Assembly: GCF_014654365.1 (NCBI RefSeq)
Contig: NZ_BNAY01000007.1
Location: 186,001 to 250,000 of the forward strand
Length of the DNA: 64,000 bases
Reading direction: 5' to 3'
From: Amycolatopsis oliviviridis
GTDB taxonomy: Bacteria > Actinomycetota > Actinomycetes > Mycobacteriales > Pseudonocardiaceae
Positions 41,109 through 49,258 of the stretch are shown here, in pieces. The translations under genes and the position numbers were made by a program. Under the pieces are notes generated by a model that had not been told where the DNA came from, did not search any database, and saw only the letters and a program-made list of their open reading frames with translations. Within the stretch, counting starts at the first letter, position 1; the number at the start of each line of letters is the position of its first letter.

Positions 41109-42149
41109 CTATTCGCCCCGGTCGACCACGAACGCCGAAAGGCCGACGAGCAGCGCCCTGGCCGGACGGTCGGGGAGACCGAGCGCGAGATCCCGGGCCT
41201 TGGCCGCGTAGCCGTGGGCTTCGGCGAGGGCACGTTCGACACCGGCGGACTCGCGCAGGAGATCGAGCGCCTCGCGCCGGAGCCCCGGATCCGGGACCGG
41301 CCCGTGGCCGACGATCTCGCGCAGGCGAGCGGCGTCGGGGCCGTGGTCGTCGAGCGCGTGGAGCATCGGCAGGGTGACGATCCCTTCGCGGAGGTCAGTG
41401 CCCGCGGACTTGCCGAGGTCGGCCGTGGACGCGGAGATGTCGAGGACGTCGTCGGAGATCTGGAACGCCACACCGATCAGTTCGCCGTACTGGCCCAGCG
41501 TTTCGACGATCCGCTCGTGCGCGCCCGCCACCTGGGCGCCGAGCCGTCCCGCCATCGCGATCAGCGACGCGGACTTGTCGGCCATCACCTGGAGGTGGTG
41601 CTCATGGGGTGCGTGCCGTCCACAGTCTTCGAACGGCCCGGTCGTCTCCAGGAACTGGCCGCGGACGAGCCTGCCGAAGGTCTCCGCCTGCTGACGCAGC
41701 GCGTAGTCACCGAGCCCGGCGCCGACCCGGGCCGCGCAAGCGAGCACGTAATCCCCGATCAGGACGGCCTTTTTGTTGCCCCACAAGGAGTTCGCACTCT
41801 TCACCCTGTGCCGCATCGGCGCCTCGTCCATGACGTCGTCGTGGTAGAGCGTCGCGACGTGGACGAGTTCGACGAGCACGGCCGCCGAGATCGCGTCGTC
41901 ACGTCCGTCGCCGAACGCCGCTCCGGCCAGCGCCATCAACGGCCGGAGCCGTTTCCCGCCCGCGCGGACGAGATGGGTGGCGGCTTCGGTGAGATCCGGA
42001 TATCCGGGGCTGCGCAACACCTCCTGAAGTCTTTCTTCCACCTGGGACAACCCGGTGCGGAGTCCGGCGGCGAACTCCGCGTGCCGCTCGTCGGCCGGGT
42101 CCAGGCCGAGTTCGGTGACGATCGTGGTCGTGTTCACGACCTCCAGCAT
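41109..42149 (-). CDS. Polyprenyl (long-chain) diphosphate synthase
   Basis: A 346-residue trans-isoprenyl diphosphate synthase. The first aspartate-rich motif is LYHDDVMDEAP, the second is FQISDDVLDISAS, and GGKRLRPLMALAG carries the phosphate-binding Lys/Arg. It is of the long-chain type (octaprenyl or nonaprenyl synthases, GrcC-like), which make the side chain of menaquinone. The N-terminus (LEVVNTTTIVTELGLDPADE) is typical of actinobacterial forms. Residues before the first motif are small, which favours a long product; length cannot be set by eye. No menaquinone genes are adjacent. Confidence 0.92.
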   Translation of the reverse strand: MLEVVNTTTIVTELGLDPADERHAEFAAGLRTGLSQVEERLQEVLRSPGYPDLTEAATHLVRAGGKRLRPLMALAGAAFGDGRDDAISAAVLVELVHVATLYHDDVMDEAPMRHRVKSANSLWGNKKAVLIGDYVLACAARVGAGLGDYALRQQAETFGRLVRGQFLETTGPFEDCGRHAPHEHHLQVMADKSASLIAMAGRLGAQVAGAHERIVETLGQYGELIGVAFQISDDVLDISASTADLGKSAGTDLREGIVTLPMLHALDDHGPDAARLREIVGHGPVPDPGLRREALDLLRESAGVERALAEAHGYAAKARDLALGLPDRPARALLVGLSAFVVDRGE

Positions 42150-42221
42150 CGGAGCCGGTGGCCCGCGATCGCATGGCGCGTAAGGGGGAGACCGGTCCCT
42201 CCCGAGAGGGAAACCGCCGGT

Positions 42222-42548
42222 TCAGAAAGGCGGCTCCGGGTTTCCCGCCGCCACCACCGTCCGTTTCTCACCTTCCTTGGTCTCGAACGATCGCTGTTTC
42301 AACCTGCCTTGCACGATCACCCTGGTTCCCCGGGTGAGTGATTCGGCCAGGTTCTCCGCGGCCTGTTTCCACAGTGAGCAGCGCAGGAACATCGGGTCGC
42401 CGTCGCGCCATTCCCCGCTCGCGCGGTCCAGCACGCGCGGTGTCGACGCGACCGTGAAGTTCGCGACCGCCGCTCCCGACGGGGTGAACCTCAGTTCCGG
42501 ATCGGTCGTCAGGTTGCCGATCACCGTGAGCACCGTTTCTCCGGCCAT
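42222..42548 (-). CDS. ssb: Short single-stranded DNA-binding protein paralogue
   Basis: A 108-residue SSB of the OB-fold type. The start (MAGETVLTVIGNLTTDPELR) and the KQAAENLAESLTRGTRVIVQ and GRLKQRSFETKEGEKRTVV segments match the family closely. Normal actinobacterial SSBs continue with VEVDEVGPSLRYA and a long Gly-rich tail; here the protein stops after AAGNPEPPF, so the last OB strand and tail are missing. The final Pro-Pro-Phe recalls the SSB C-terminal tip but the acidic residues are mostly absent. The ATG at 42548 follows GGAGGAAGTCCC. It is probably a paralogue of the essential SSB located elsewhere. Confidence 0.85.
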   Translation of the reverse strand: MAGETVLTVIGNLTTDPELRFTPSGAAVANFTVASTPRVLDRASGEWRDGDPMFLRCSLWKQAAENLAESLTRGTRVIVQGRLKQRSFETKEGEKRTVVAAGNPEPPF

Positions 42549-42654
42549 GGGACTTCCTCCTCGCTTCCGCGCGCGGGCCCCGGCCGGGCCCGCTGTCGCC
42601 TGGGAAGAGGAGACCACCGGGGTACGACAGTTTCCGGCGCCCGGCGGCGGCCGG

Positions 42655-42711
42655 ATGTCAGGAAAGGGCCTTTCAAGACGAAAAGTGTCCTGAAAGGCCC
42701 TTTCATGACAT
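42655..42711 (-). terminator. Hairpin overlapping the end of the MocR gene
   Basis: 24-bp arms at 42655-42678 and 42688-42711 match at 22 positions with a 9-nt loop; the core is GAAAGGGCCTTTCA, itself palindromic. The TGA stop of the MocR-type gene (42703-42705) and its last codons are inside the right arm. The sequence differs from the CCTCTGAATGCGG family. Confidence 0.75.
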
Positions 42712-44130
42712 CTCGGCGGCCGGAAAGCAGTCCCCGAGCCGCGAGAGCCCTTCACCGATCCGATCGGAACCGACCAGCCCGTAGCCGATCACCAGCCCGC
42801 CGCGTGTTCCCCCGTACGCGGCCAGGCTCTCGACCGCCACCCCGGCCCGTGCCGCCTCCGCGACGACACCGTCCACAGTGACCGCCGCATGTGGATTAAC
42901 CACCGCGCACAGATGAAGTCCGGCACTCGAAGGGACGACTTCCAGCACGTCCCGGAGTTCGTCTCGGACGAAGGCCAGGATCCGGTCCCGCCGCACCGAA
43001 TACTCCCGCGTGGCCTTGCGGACGTGACGGGCGAGCAGGCCCTCGTCGATGAAGCTCGCCAACGCCGCTTGGGTAACGAGGTCACCGTGCCAGTCCATCA
43101 GCTGCTTCGCCTGCCGCAACGCCGGCCGAAGCGACGCGGGCGCGACGAGGAAACCCAGACGCAGCAAGGGAAGCAGGGTCTTCGAGAACGACCCGACGTA
43201 GAGCACCCTGCCGTCGCGGTCCAGGCTTTGGAGCGGTTCGAGCGGCCGATCCGAGAACCGGTACTCGCTGTCGTAGTCGTCCTCGACGATCACCGCGTCG
43301 TTCCGTTCCGCCCACGCCAGCAAGGCCGTCCTCCTGGCGAGCGACATCGGCGTGCCGAGCGGGAACTGGTGCGACGGCGTCGTGTAGATCAAGCGAGTGC
43401 CCTTGACGAGCGCGGTGACGTCGAGGCCTTCGTCGTCCACCGGCACCTTCACGACCCGGGCGCCGAGAGCGGTGAAGAGCCGCTCGGCCGGGGGATAGCC
43501 GGGATCCTCGACGGCGGCGCGCGTCCCGGGTTCGATCAGCACCCGGCCGATCAGGTCGAGGGCCTGTTGCGCCCCTTGGGTGACCAGGACGTCCTCGCCG
43601 CCGGCCCGCACCGACCGGGCCGCGCCGATGTGCCGCGCGATCGCCACCCGCAGCGTTTCGAGCCCGGCGGGGTCGGCGTATCCCGAAGGCGGCGGCAACG
43701 AGGGCCGCAGCGCCTGGCTGACCAGCCTTCGCCAGGTCCGCAGCGGGAACAGGGCCGGGTCTGGGACGCCGACGCGGAAGTCGAAATCAGGGGCGGGCCG
43801 GTCGTCGCCGAGCGGGACTGGAAGCGAACGCCAGCGGGCGATCGGCCGCACCCCGGCTCCGGACGGCGCGGCACGCTCCGTCCGCGCCACGGGATCGGCG
43901 CAGACGAACGTCCCGCGCCCGACGTGGCTTTCGAGGAAGCCCTCCGCGGTGAGCCGTTCGTAGGCGACCGCGACGGTGTTGCGCGAGACGTCGAGTTCGC
44001 GGGCGAGTTCCCTGGTCGGCGGCAGGCGTTCGCCGGAACGCAGGCGCCCGTCGAGGATGCCGTCGCGGAGCTGACGGTAGATCCGGGCGGCGAGGTCGGT
44101 GTGACCGTCGAGGCTGATGTGGAACGGCAC
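42703..44130 (-). CDS. MocR/PdxR-type GntR regulator with aminotransferase domain
   Basis: A 475-residue fusion. The N-terminal GntR winged helix spans residues ~10-75 (AARIYRQLRDGILDGRLRSG, LARELDVSRNTVAVAYERL). The remainder is a fold-type I aminotransferase domain with the pyridoxal phosphate lysine in YVGSFSKTLLPLLRLG and VIVEDDYDSEYRFS upstream. MocR proteins sense PLP with a substrate and activate or repress divergent genes, often in vitamin B6 or amine metabolism. Here the divergent gene is an MFS transporter. The intergenic gap has an inverted repeat that is a candidate binding site. Its final codons overlap the hairpin at 42655-42711. Confidence 0.92.
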   Translation of the reverse strand: MPFHISLDGHTDLAARIYRQLRDGILDGRLRSGERLPPTRELARELDVSRNTVAVAYERLTAEGFLESHVGRGTFVCADPVARTERAAPSGAGVRPIARWRSLPVPLGDDRPAPDFDFRVGVPDPALFPLRTWRRLVSQALRPSLPPPSGYADPAGLETLRVAIARHIGAARSVRAGGEDVLVTQGAQQALDLIGRVLIEPGTRAAVEDPGYPPAERLFTALGARVVKVPVDDEGLDVTALVKGTRLIYTTPSHQFPLGTPMSLARRTALLAWAERNDAVIVEDDYDSEYRFSDRPLEPLQSLDRDGRVLYVGSFSKTLLPLLRLGFLVAPASLRPALRQAKQLMDWHGDLVTQAALASFIDEGLLARHVRKATREYSVRRDRILAFVRDELRDVLEVVPSSAGLHLCAVVNPHAAVTVDGVVAEAARAGVAVESLAAYGGTRGGLVIGYGLVGSDRIGEGLSRLGDCFPAAEMS

Positions 44131-44143
44131 GCCTCGAGCCTAT

Positions 44144-44190
44144 ATTGGCCCAACCAGAATGGCTGGCATTGGAGCTGGGATGTGGCCAAT
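44144..44190. promoter_or_regulatory. Inverted repeat ATTGGCC...GGCCAAT in the MocR/MFS gap
   Basis: ATTGGCC (44144-44150) and GGCCAAT (44184-44190) are inverted, with CCAGAATGGCTGG (44154-44166) between. MocR sites typically contain several short repeats and bend DNA, and these fit. The minus strand has AATATA as a -10-like element just inside the left arm. Confidence 0.5.
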
Positions 44191-44210
44191 CCGGAGCCTA
44201 GCTTGAGTCC

Positions 44211-45425
44211 ATGGAGTCCACGAAGAGACTGGCTTTGGCCCAGCTGATCAGCTCCGTCGGCGACGGCGCCTACTACGTCAGCTCGGCCCTGTACTTCACG
44301 GTGATCGTCGGGCTTTCGCCCGCGCAGGTGGGCCTCGGCCTCACCGTCGGCTGGGCGGTCGGCTCGGTGGCCGGCGTCGCGCTGGGGCACGTGGCGGATC
44401 GTCGAGGGCCGAAGGGAACGGCCGTTTTCCTGGGACTCGGCACCGCCGCGTCGGTCACGGCGTTCCTCTTCGTCGGCTCGGTCGCCGCGTTCGTGATCGC
44501 GGCCTGCGTCTACGCCTGCTTCCAATGCGGCCTCGGCGCGGCGAGGCAGGCGTTGCTGGCCGGTCTCATCGACCCGGCCGAGCGCACGACGTTCCGTGCC
44601 CGGTTGCAGGCGCTGTCCAACGCGGGGATCGCGATCGGCGCGGCACTCGGCGGGATCGCCCTGGCGCTCGGGACGCGCGAGGCCTTCCTGACCGTCTTCG
44701 TCGTCGACGCGCTGGCGTTCGTAGCCGCGGCTCTCGTCCTCCGCGGGCTGCCCTTGGTGGCGCCGGTGCCGGTGAGGGCCGGCGAGCCGTCCGCGGCCGT
44801 CCTCCGCGACCGCCCGTACGCGCTGCTGGCGCTGCTCAACATGATGATGTTGCTCTACATGCCGCTGTTCAGCCTGGTCCTGCCGCTGTGGATCTCGACC
44901 AGGACCGCGGCCCCGGGCTGGCTGGTTTCGGCGATGCTCGTGCTCAACACGGCGAGCGTGGTGGTCTTCCAGGTGCGGGTCGCGCGCGGCGTGACCGGTC
45001 TGCGCAGCGCCTCGCGCTACGCCCGGTACGCGGGTCTGCTGCTCTTCCTCTCCTGTTTGATCTTCTCGTTCTCCGCCATGAGCAGTTCCGCGTGGACTGC
45101 GGCGCTCGTCCTGCTCGCGGGGGCCGCGTTGCAGGTGGTGGGGGAGATGGCGCAGGCGGCGGGCTCGTGGGAGATCGGGTTCGGTCTCGCCCCCGACGGC
45201 AAACAGGGCCAGTACCAGGGACTCTTCGGCGCCGGGACGGCCGTCGCCCGCATGCTCGGCCCGGTCCTGCTGACCGGTCTGATCCTCGTGGGCGGCGCGC
45301 TCGGCTGGGTGGTGCTGGGCGGGCTGTTCCTGCTGGCGGGCACGCTCATCACGCCCGCCGTCCGCTGGGCGGAGCGGACCAGGTCACCGCGGCATGAACA
45401 CGTCGGAGCCTGTCAGGCAGCGTAA
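44211..45425 (+). CDS. MFS transporter
   Basis: A 404-residue protein with 12 hydrophobic segments. SSVGDGAYYVSSALYFTVIV and ALGHVADRRGPKGTAVFLGL (motif A variant) place it in the MFS_1 drug-efflux-like group. The Gly and Ala content of the segments and RYAGLLLFLSCLIFSFSAMS are typical of this fold. The ATG lies 81 bp from the divergent MocR gene, whose product is the likely regulator. MFS pumps paired with MocR may export a pyridoxal-related or amine compound, but substrate is inferred from the pair only. Confidence 0.88.
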   Translation: MESTKRLALAQLISSVGDGAYYVSSALYFTVIVGLSPAQVGLGLTVGWAVGSVAGVALGHVADRRGPKGTAVFLGLGTAASVTAFLFVGSVAAFVIAACVYACFQCGLGAARQALLAGLIDPAERTTFRARLQALSNAGIAIGAALGGIALALGTREAFLTVFVVDALAFVAAALVLRGLPLVAPVPVRAGEPSAAVLRDRPYALLALLNMMMLLYMPLFSLVLPLWISTRTAAPGWLVSAMLVLNTASVVVFQVRVARGVTGLRSASRYARYAGLLLFLSCLIFSFSAMSSSAWTAALVLLAGAALQVVGEMAQAAGSWEIGFGLAPDGKQGQYQGLFGAGTAVARMLGPVLLTGLILVGGALGWVVLGGLFLLAGTLITPAVRWAERTRSPRHEHVGACQAA

Positions 45426-45454
45426 AGAGGTCCAGCCGGGACGGGGCCCGGAAA

Positions 45455-45847
45455 TCAGCCTTCGAGTGCTTCGCGGAAGTGATCGGCGAGATCGAGTTCA
45501 GCGGCCTCTTCCCGGGTGTACCAGGCGAAGGCATCGTGTTCCTCGGGGTCGATCACGACTTCGGCGGGGTCCGCCTCGCTGAGCGCGTACACCGTGGCGT
45601 GGATCCGCATCGGCCTGCCCGCGACGTCGTCCCAGCTGTGGGTGCCGTGTTCGCCGGTGACGCGGACGGTCAGCCCGGTCTCCTCGGCGAACTCGCGGAC
45701 CACGGTCTCGGACGGCGGCTCGCCCGGCTCGACGGTTCCGCCCGGCAGTTCCCAGTGCCCGCCGAGGAAGGATCCCGGCCGCCGCCGGATGAACAGGAAC
45801 TTCCCGTCGCGGATGAGCGTGCCGTAGGCCAGGTATTTGTCCGTCAC
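45455..45847 (-). CDS. NUDIX hydrolase
   Basis: A 130-residue Nudix-fold hydrolase. The Nudix box is GTVEPGEPPSETVVREFAEE followed by TGL, with the expected Glu residues binding Mg. Upstream GKFLFIRRRPGSFLGGHWEL is the typical lead-in. These enzymes hydrolyse nucleoside diphosphate derivatives; the short basic form resembles MutT-like housecleaners or nucleotide sanitizers. The GTG start at 45847 follows GGGAGGATGCGCG with GGAGGA 8 nt upstream. The gene ends 30 bp from the convergent MFS stop. Specificity cannot be predicted. Confidence 0.9.
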   Translation of the reverse strand: MTDKYLAYGTLIRDGKFLFIRRRPGSFLGGHWELPGGTVEPGEPPSETVVREFAEETGLTVRVTGEHGTHSWDDVAGRPMRIHATVYALSEADPAEVVIDPEEHDAFAWYTREEAAELDLADHFREALEG

Positions 45848-45925
45848 CCGCGCATCCTCCCGTATCCGGGAAGCCGATCCGATCGAGGACCGAACCTGTC
45901 CGCAATGGCTCGTAGCGTAGGCGTC

Positions 45926-47083
45926 ATGGCAAACACCGAGATCCGCCCCTTCCGCCTCGACATCCCCCAGGAGCAGCTGGACGACCTGCACGCGAAGCTC
46001 GACAGCGCGCGCTGGCCCGCCCCGCTCCCCGGCGACGGCTGGGACACCGGGGTGCCGGTGGCGTGGCTGCGCGGACTCGCCGAATACTGGCGCGACGGCT
46101 ATGACTGGCGTGCGGCCGAACGCGAGATCAACCGCTTCCCGCAGTTCACCACCGAGATCGACGGGCAGAACATTCATTTCCTGCACGTCCGCTCGCCCGA
46201 AGCCGACGCGACGCCGCTCGTCCTCACGCACGGCTGGCCGGGTTCGGTGGTGGAGTTCCTGGACGTCATCGGTCCGCTCACCGATCCGAAAGCGCACGGT
46301 GGCGACGCGGCGGACGCGTTCCACGTCGTGATCCCGTCGCTGCCCGGCTTCGGTTTCTCGGGCCCCGTCACGGATTCCGGCTGGACCATGCCGAGGATCG
46401 GCCGCGCCTGGGCGGAGCTGATGCGACGTCTCGGCTACGAGCGCTACGGCGTCCAGGGCGGCGACCTCGGTGCTTCCGTGTCGCCCGAGGTGGCCCGGTC
46501 CGCGCCGGACAAGGTGATCGGCGTGCACGTCAACGGCGGCCTGACGCCGATGCCCCCGATGTCGCTGTCGGAGGAGGAACTCGCTTCGCTCACCGACCTC
46601 GAACGCGACCGCATCCAGCGGATCCGCGCTTTCATGCAGGAGGAGTTCGGGTACATCGCGATCCAGTCGACGCGGCCGCAGACGCTGGGCTACGGGCTCG
46701 TGGACTCCCCGGTCGCGCAGCTGGCCTGGATCATGGACAAGTTCCGCGAGTGGACGCATCCGCGCCCGACACTGCCCGAGGAGATCATCGGCCGGGACCG
46801 GTTGCTGACCAACGTCATGTTCACCTGGCTCACCGGTACGGCGGCTTCATCCGCGTACGTCGGCTACGCGCAGGCGGCGACCTGGGGAGCGGTGGAGAAG
46901 AACTCCGGGGTGCCGACGGCGGCGCTGATCTTCGCGCACGACGTCGGGATCCGGCGATACTCGGAGGAGACGCACACGATCGTGCGGTGGACCGACGTCG
47001 ATCGCGGTGGCCACTTCGCGGCGATGGAGGAGCCCGAGATCCTGGTCTCGGACGTGCGAGAGTTCTTCCGGTCCCTCAAATGA
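45926..47083 (+). CDS. Epoxide hydrolase (EHN-domain alpha/beta hydrolase)
   Basis: A 385-residue microsomal-type epoxide hydrolase. The N-terminal EHN region (RPFRLDIPQEQLDDLHAKLD, RWPAPLPG) precedes an alpha/beta hydrolase core. LVLTHGWPGSVVEFLDVIGP carries the oxyanion HGWP, and YGVQGGDLGASVSPEVA carries the nucleophile Asp. The lid Tyr lies near EFGYIAIQSTRPQTLGYGL and the catalytic His in RGGHFAAMEEPE. It opens epoxides to diols in the cytoplasm. ATG at 45926 chosen for fit to the family start. The gene ends inside a hairpin shared with the convergent gene. Confidence 0.9.
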   Translation: MANTEIRPFRLDIPQEQLDDLHAKLDSARWPAPLPGDGWDTGVPVAWLRGLAEYWRDGYDWRAAEREINRFPQFTTEIDGQNIHFLHVRSPEADATPLVLTHGWPGSVVEFLDVIGPLTDPKAHGGDAADAFHVVIPSLPGFGFSGPVTDSGWTMPRIGRAWAELMRRLGYERYGVQGGDLGASVSPEVARSAPDKVIGVHVNGGLTPMPPMSLSEEELASLTDLERDRIQRIRAFMQEEFGYIAIQSTRPQTLGYGLVDSPVAQLAWIMDKFREWTHPRPTLPEEIIGRDRLLTNVMFTWLTGTAASSAYVGYAQAATWGAVEKNSGVPTAALIFAHDVGIRRYSEETHTIVRWTDVDRGGHFAAMEEPEILVSDVREFFRSLK

Positions 47084-48122
47084 CGACTACGGCCGCTTCC
47101 CCGAGGAAGCGGCCGTAGTCGTCCACTTCGGACTCCAGGCCGGAGATGGCGGACCGCGAAAGCGTGGCGAAAGGTTCGATGACGACCTTCGTCTGCTTCG
47201 CGGTTCGCTTGGTGTGCCAGGTCCCGGCGATCTTCCCGTCGATCAGCACGGTGGGCGCGATCATCCCGCCGCCGGAGTTGACCCGCTTCGCCTCGGCCGG
47301 GTCGAGGAGCAGATCGCGGTCGCGATAGCCCAGCAGGAACGTGTCGAAGGCACCGAGCAGGCGCGGAGGACACGGGGGAGCGGACAGCTCGGTTTCCGGG
47401 AGAGCGAAGCCGCGGCCGGCGGGAACGAGATCCAGTGCGCCGAAGGCCTCGCGGCACAGGCCGAGCGGGAGCCCGGACCAGGCGCTGAAGTCCTCGGTCG
47501 TCGCGATGCCGTAGGCGGTCAGGTACCGGTGGGCGAGTTCCATGAGCGGTTCGTCCGGTGCGCTGTCCTCGGTGGTCCACTCGTCGAGGAGGACGTACGT
47601 CGGTTCAGTGCCGTCGTCCTGGCCTCGGCAGATCAGGCCGCGGTTGGCCGCGTACGCCAGGAGATGGGCAGGCGCTTGGGACTTCGCGTCGAGCACGATG
47701 CCGCCGGCGGCCAAGCCGTCCACGATCCACTGCCGGGTGAGTGCCTTGCCCGGCAAGAGATCCTGGAGGAGCAGCAGCGCGCGTTCGCAGAGTTCGTCGG
47801 TGAGGTCCAGCTGCCTGCGGCGTCCTTGCCCCGCCTGGACGTTGCGCGGGCCGAACAGCCGGTTCAGCCACTGGAGGTCCGCCGACGGCACCAGATGGAG
47901 CGTCTTGCGCATCAGCCAGGTGCGCGCCACCGCGCGGGACGCGTCGACGTCCGGCGCGGTCAGGCCCCGGCTGCGGGCCCGGATCGCGAGCCTCGCGGCG
48001 GGACTCGACTGCGCCTGGATCGCGGCGACGGACTCGGCCACCGAGACCACGTCCGCGGCCGGGGCGCCGAGCAGCTGCGCGTGGGCGCGGACGGCGCGGA
48101 TGTCGTTGTCGGACAGCGTCAC
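47076..48122 (-). CDS. HTH_42 (AlkZ/YcaQ-like) winged-helix DNA glycosylase family protein
   Basis: A 348-residue protein of the HTH_42 (AlkZ/AlkX) superfamily of tandem winged helices. Members include AlkZ of Streptomyces sahachiroi, which excises azinomycin-crosslinked bases, and YcaQ of E. coli. The catalytic QxQ (or QxD) pattern is seen in VAAIQAQSSPAARL. Other conserved blocks are RTWLMRKTLHLVPSADLQWL and RLLGAFDTFLLGYRDRDLLL, with HTKRTAKQTKVVIEPFATLS near the end. Many actinobacteria have several paralogues as guards against self-made genotoxins. The C-terminus (DDYGRFLGEAAVVVI) is encoded by the shared hairpin and is probably not conserved. It overlaps the epoxide hydrolase gene by 8 bp. 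Confidence 0.88.
   Translation of the reverse strand: MTLSDNDIRAVRAHAQLLGAPAADVVSVAESVAAIQAQSSPAARLAIRARSRGLTAPDVDASRAVARTWLMRKTLHLVPSADLQWLNRLFGPRNVQAGQGRRRQLDLTDELCERALLLLQDLLPGKALTRQWIVDGLAAGGIVLDAKSQAPAHLLAYAANRGLICRGQDDGTEPTYVLLDEWTTEDSAPDEPLMELAHRYLTAYGIATTEDFSAWSGLPLGLCREAFGALDLVPAGRGFALPETELSAPPCPPRLLGAFDTFLLGYRDRDLLLDPAEAKRVNSGGGMIAPTVLIDGKIAGTWHTKRTAKQTKVVIEPFATLSRSAISGLESEVDDYGRFLGEAAVVVI
47082..47123. terminator. Perfect 19-bp hairpin at convergent gene ends
   Basis: GACGACTACGGCCGCTTCC (47082-47100) and its exact complement (47105-47123) enclose a 4-nt loop. It overlaps the final codons of the HTH_42 gene and begins with the last base of the epoxide hydrolase gene, so one stem serves both transcripts. 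Confidence 0.85.
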
Positions 48123-48202
48123 CCGCTGACGATCTCATGGAGCTGCGACGGCGGGGAAACCCCACCAGCCGGCGACGCGCCGAATCCGGCTACGGTGGAG
48201 GC

Positions 48203-48580
48203 GTGACCCAGCCCTCGTACCCGGCCGCCCTGCGGTGGCTGTTGCTGTGCGTGGTGGCGCTGGGACTGGTCGGTATGCATCACGTCATCGCCGAGTCCGG
48301 TCACGGCGCGGGGCACGAGACCGCCGCGGTCGCGATGGCCGACCCTTGTTGCGCGGACACCACTTCGCACGACGACGGTGGACACACTGGACTGCATCTG
48401 TGTCTCGCGGTGCTCGCCGCGGCCGTGCTGCTGATCGTCACCTGGCTGCTCGTCCGAAAAGGACGGACGACGGGAACGGGGAAGGCGCGATCGGGCACCG
48501 GCTCGGCTTCGGGCCGTGACCCGCCGCGCTGGAGACCGGTACCGGAGAGATTGTCCTTCCTCTGCGTGTTGCGGGTGTGA
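48203..48580 (+). CDS. DUF6153-like small membrane protein
   Basis: A 125-residue protein with two hydrophobic segments, LRWLLLCVVALGLVGMHHVI and LHLCLAVLAAAVLLIVTWLL. The loop between them is rich in His, Cys and Asp (HHVIAESGHGAGHE and DPCCADTTSHDDGGH), a composition often linked to copper or other metal sites. The tail is basic. It matches the actinobacterial DUF6153 pattern. GTG at 48203 follows GGTGGAGGC. It sits upstream of a DUF305 lipoprotein by 48 bp, so the two are probably cotranscribed. Confidence 0.82.
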   Translation: MTQPSYPAALRWLLLCVVALGLVGMHHVIAESGHGAGHETAAVAMADPCCADTTSHDDGGHTGLHLCLAVLAAAVLLIVTWLLVRKGRTTGTGKARSGTGSASGRDPPRWRPVPERLSFLCVLRV

Positions 48581-48627
48581 CAGGCGAGTTCGTCTCGCCC
48601 TGCCCGAAACCGATTTGAGGAAGAACC

Positions 48628-49215
48628 ATGACCAGCAGGAAACTGGTCGGGGCGGTCCTTGCCGCCCTGGCCTCCTTCGCCGTGCTCACCGGCTGCGCGA
48701 GCTCCGACACCGCTTCCAGCGGGCACGACATGTCCACGATGAAGGCACCCGATCCCCAGCGGGCCGGCCACAACCAGGCCGACGTCACGTTCGCGCAAGG
48801 GATGATCCCGCATCACGAGCAGGCGCTCACGATGGCGAAGCTTGTCGACGGCCGCACCCGCAACGCGAAGGTCGTCGACCTCGCCGCGCGGATCCAACGG
48901 GCGCAGGACCCGGAAATCCAGCAGCTGAACGGTTTGCTGAAGAGCTGGGGAGTGGCGCCGTCGGGCGACCACTCCGCGCACGGCTCGATGTCCGGCATGA
49001 TGACCGAGGACGATCTCGCGAAACTCGGCAAGGCCAAGGACGCCGCGTTCGACAAGCAGTGGCTGGAAATGATGGTCAAGCACCACGAGGGTGCGCTCGC
49101 GATGGCGAAGACCGCGGTGCAGCAGGGCAGCGACGCCGAGGTGAAAGCCTTGGCGCAGAAGGTGATCGACGGTCAGCAGGCCGAGATCACCGAGATGCGC
49201 GCGCTACTCGGCTGA
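48628..49215 (+). CDS. DUF305 lipoprotein
   Basis: A 195-residue exported protein. The lipobox is LTGCASSD, so Cys is lipidated and the protein is anchored to the outer face of the membrane. Two repeat units of DUF305 follow, each with a His pair: QGMIPHHEQALTMAKL and EMMVKHHEGALAMAKT. DUF305 proteins occur next to copper resistance genes and are thought to bind metals through these His and Met residues. The spacer HSAHGSMSGMMTE adds more His and Met. It follows DUF6153 and faces a MerR gene, which together suggest a copper or metal-stress unit. Confidence 0.9.
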   Translation: MTSRKLVGAVLAALASFAVLTGCASSDTASSGHDMSTMKAPDPQRAGHNQADVTFAQGMIPHHEQALTMAKLVDGRTRNAKVVDLAARIQRAQDPEIQQLNGLLKSWGVAPSGDHSAHGSMSGMMTEDDLAKLGKAKDAAFDKQWLEMMVKHHEGALAMAKTAVQQGSDAEVKALAQKVIDGQQAEITEMRALLG

Positions 49216-49222
49216 GGGTGAC

Positions 49223-49258
49223 GGTGGCGCGGGCCGGGATCATCCCGCCCGCGCCACC
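49223..49258. terminator. Hairpin between convergent DUF305 and MerR genes
   Basis: 17-bp stem GGTGGCGCGGGC plus GGGAT (49223-49240, with one bulged C) paired with 49242-49258. It starts 8 bp after the DUF305 stop and covers the end of the MerR gene at 49240. Confidence 0.75.
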
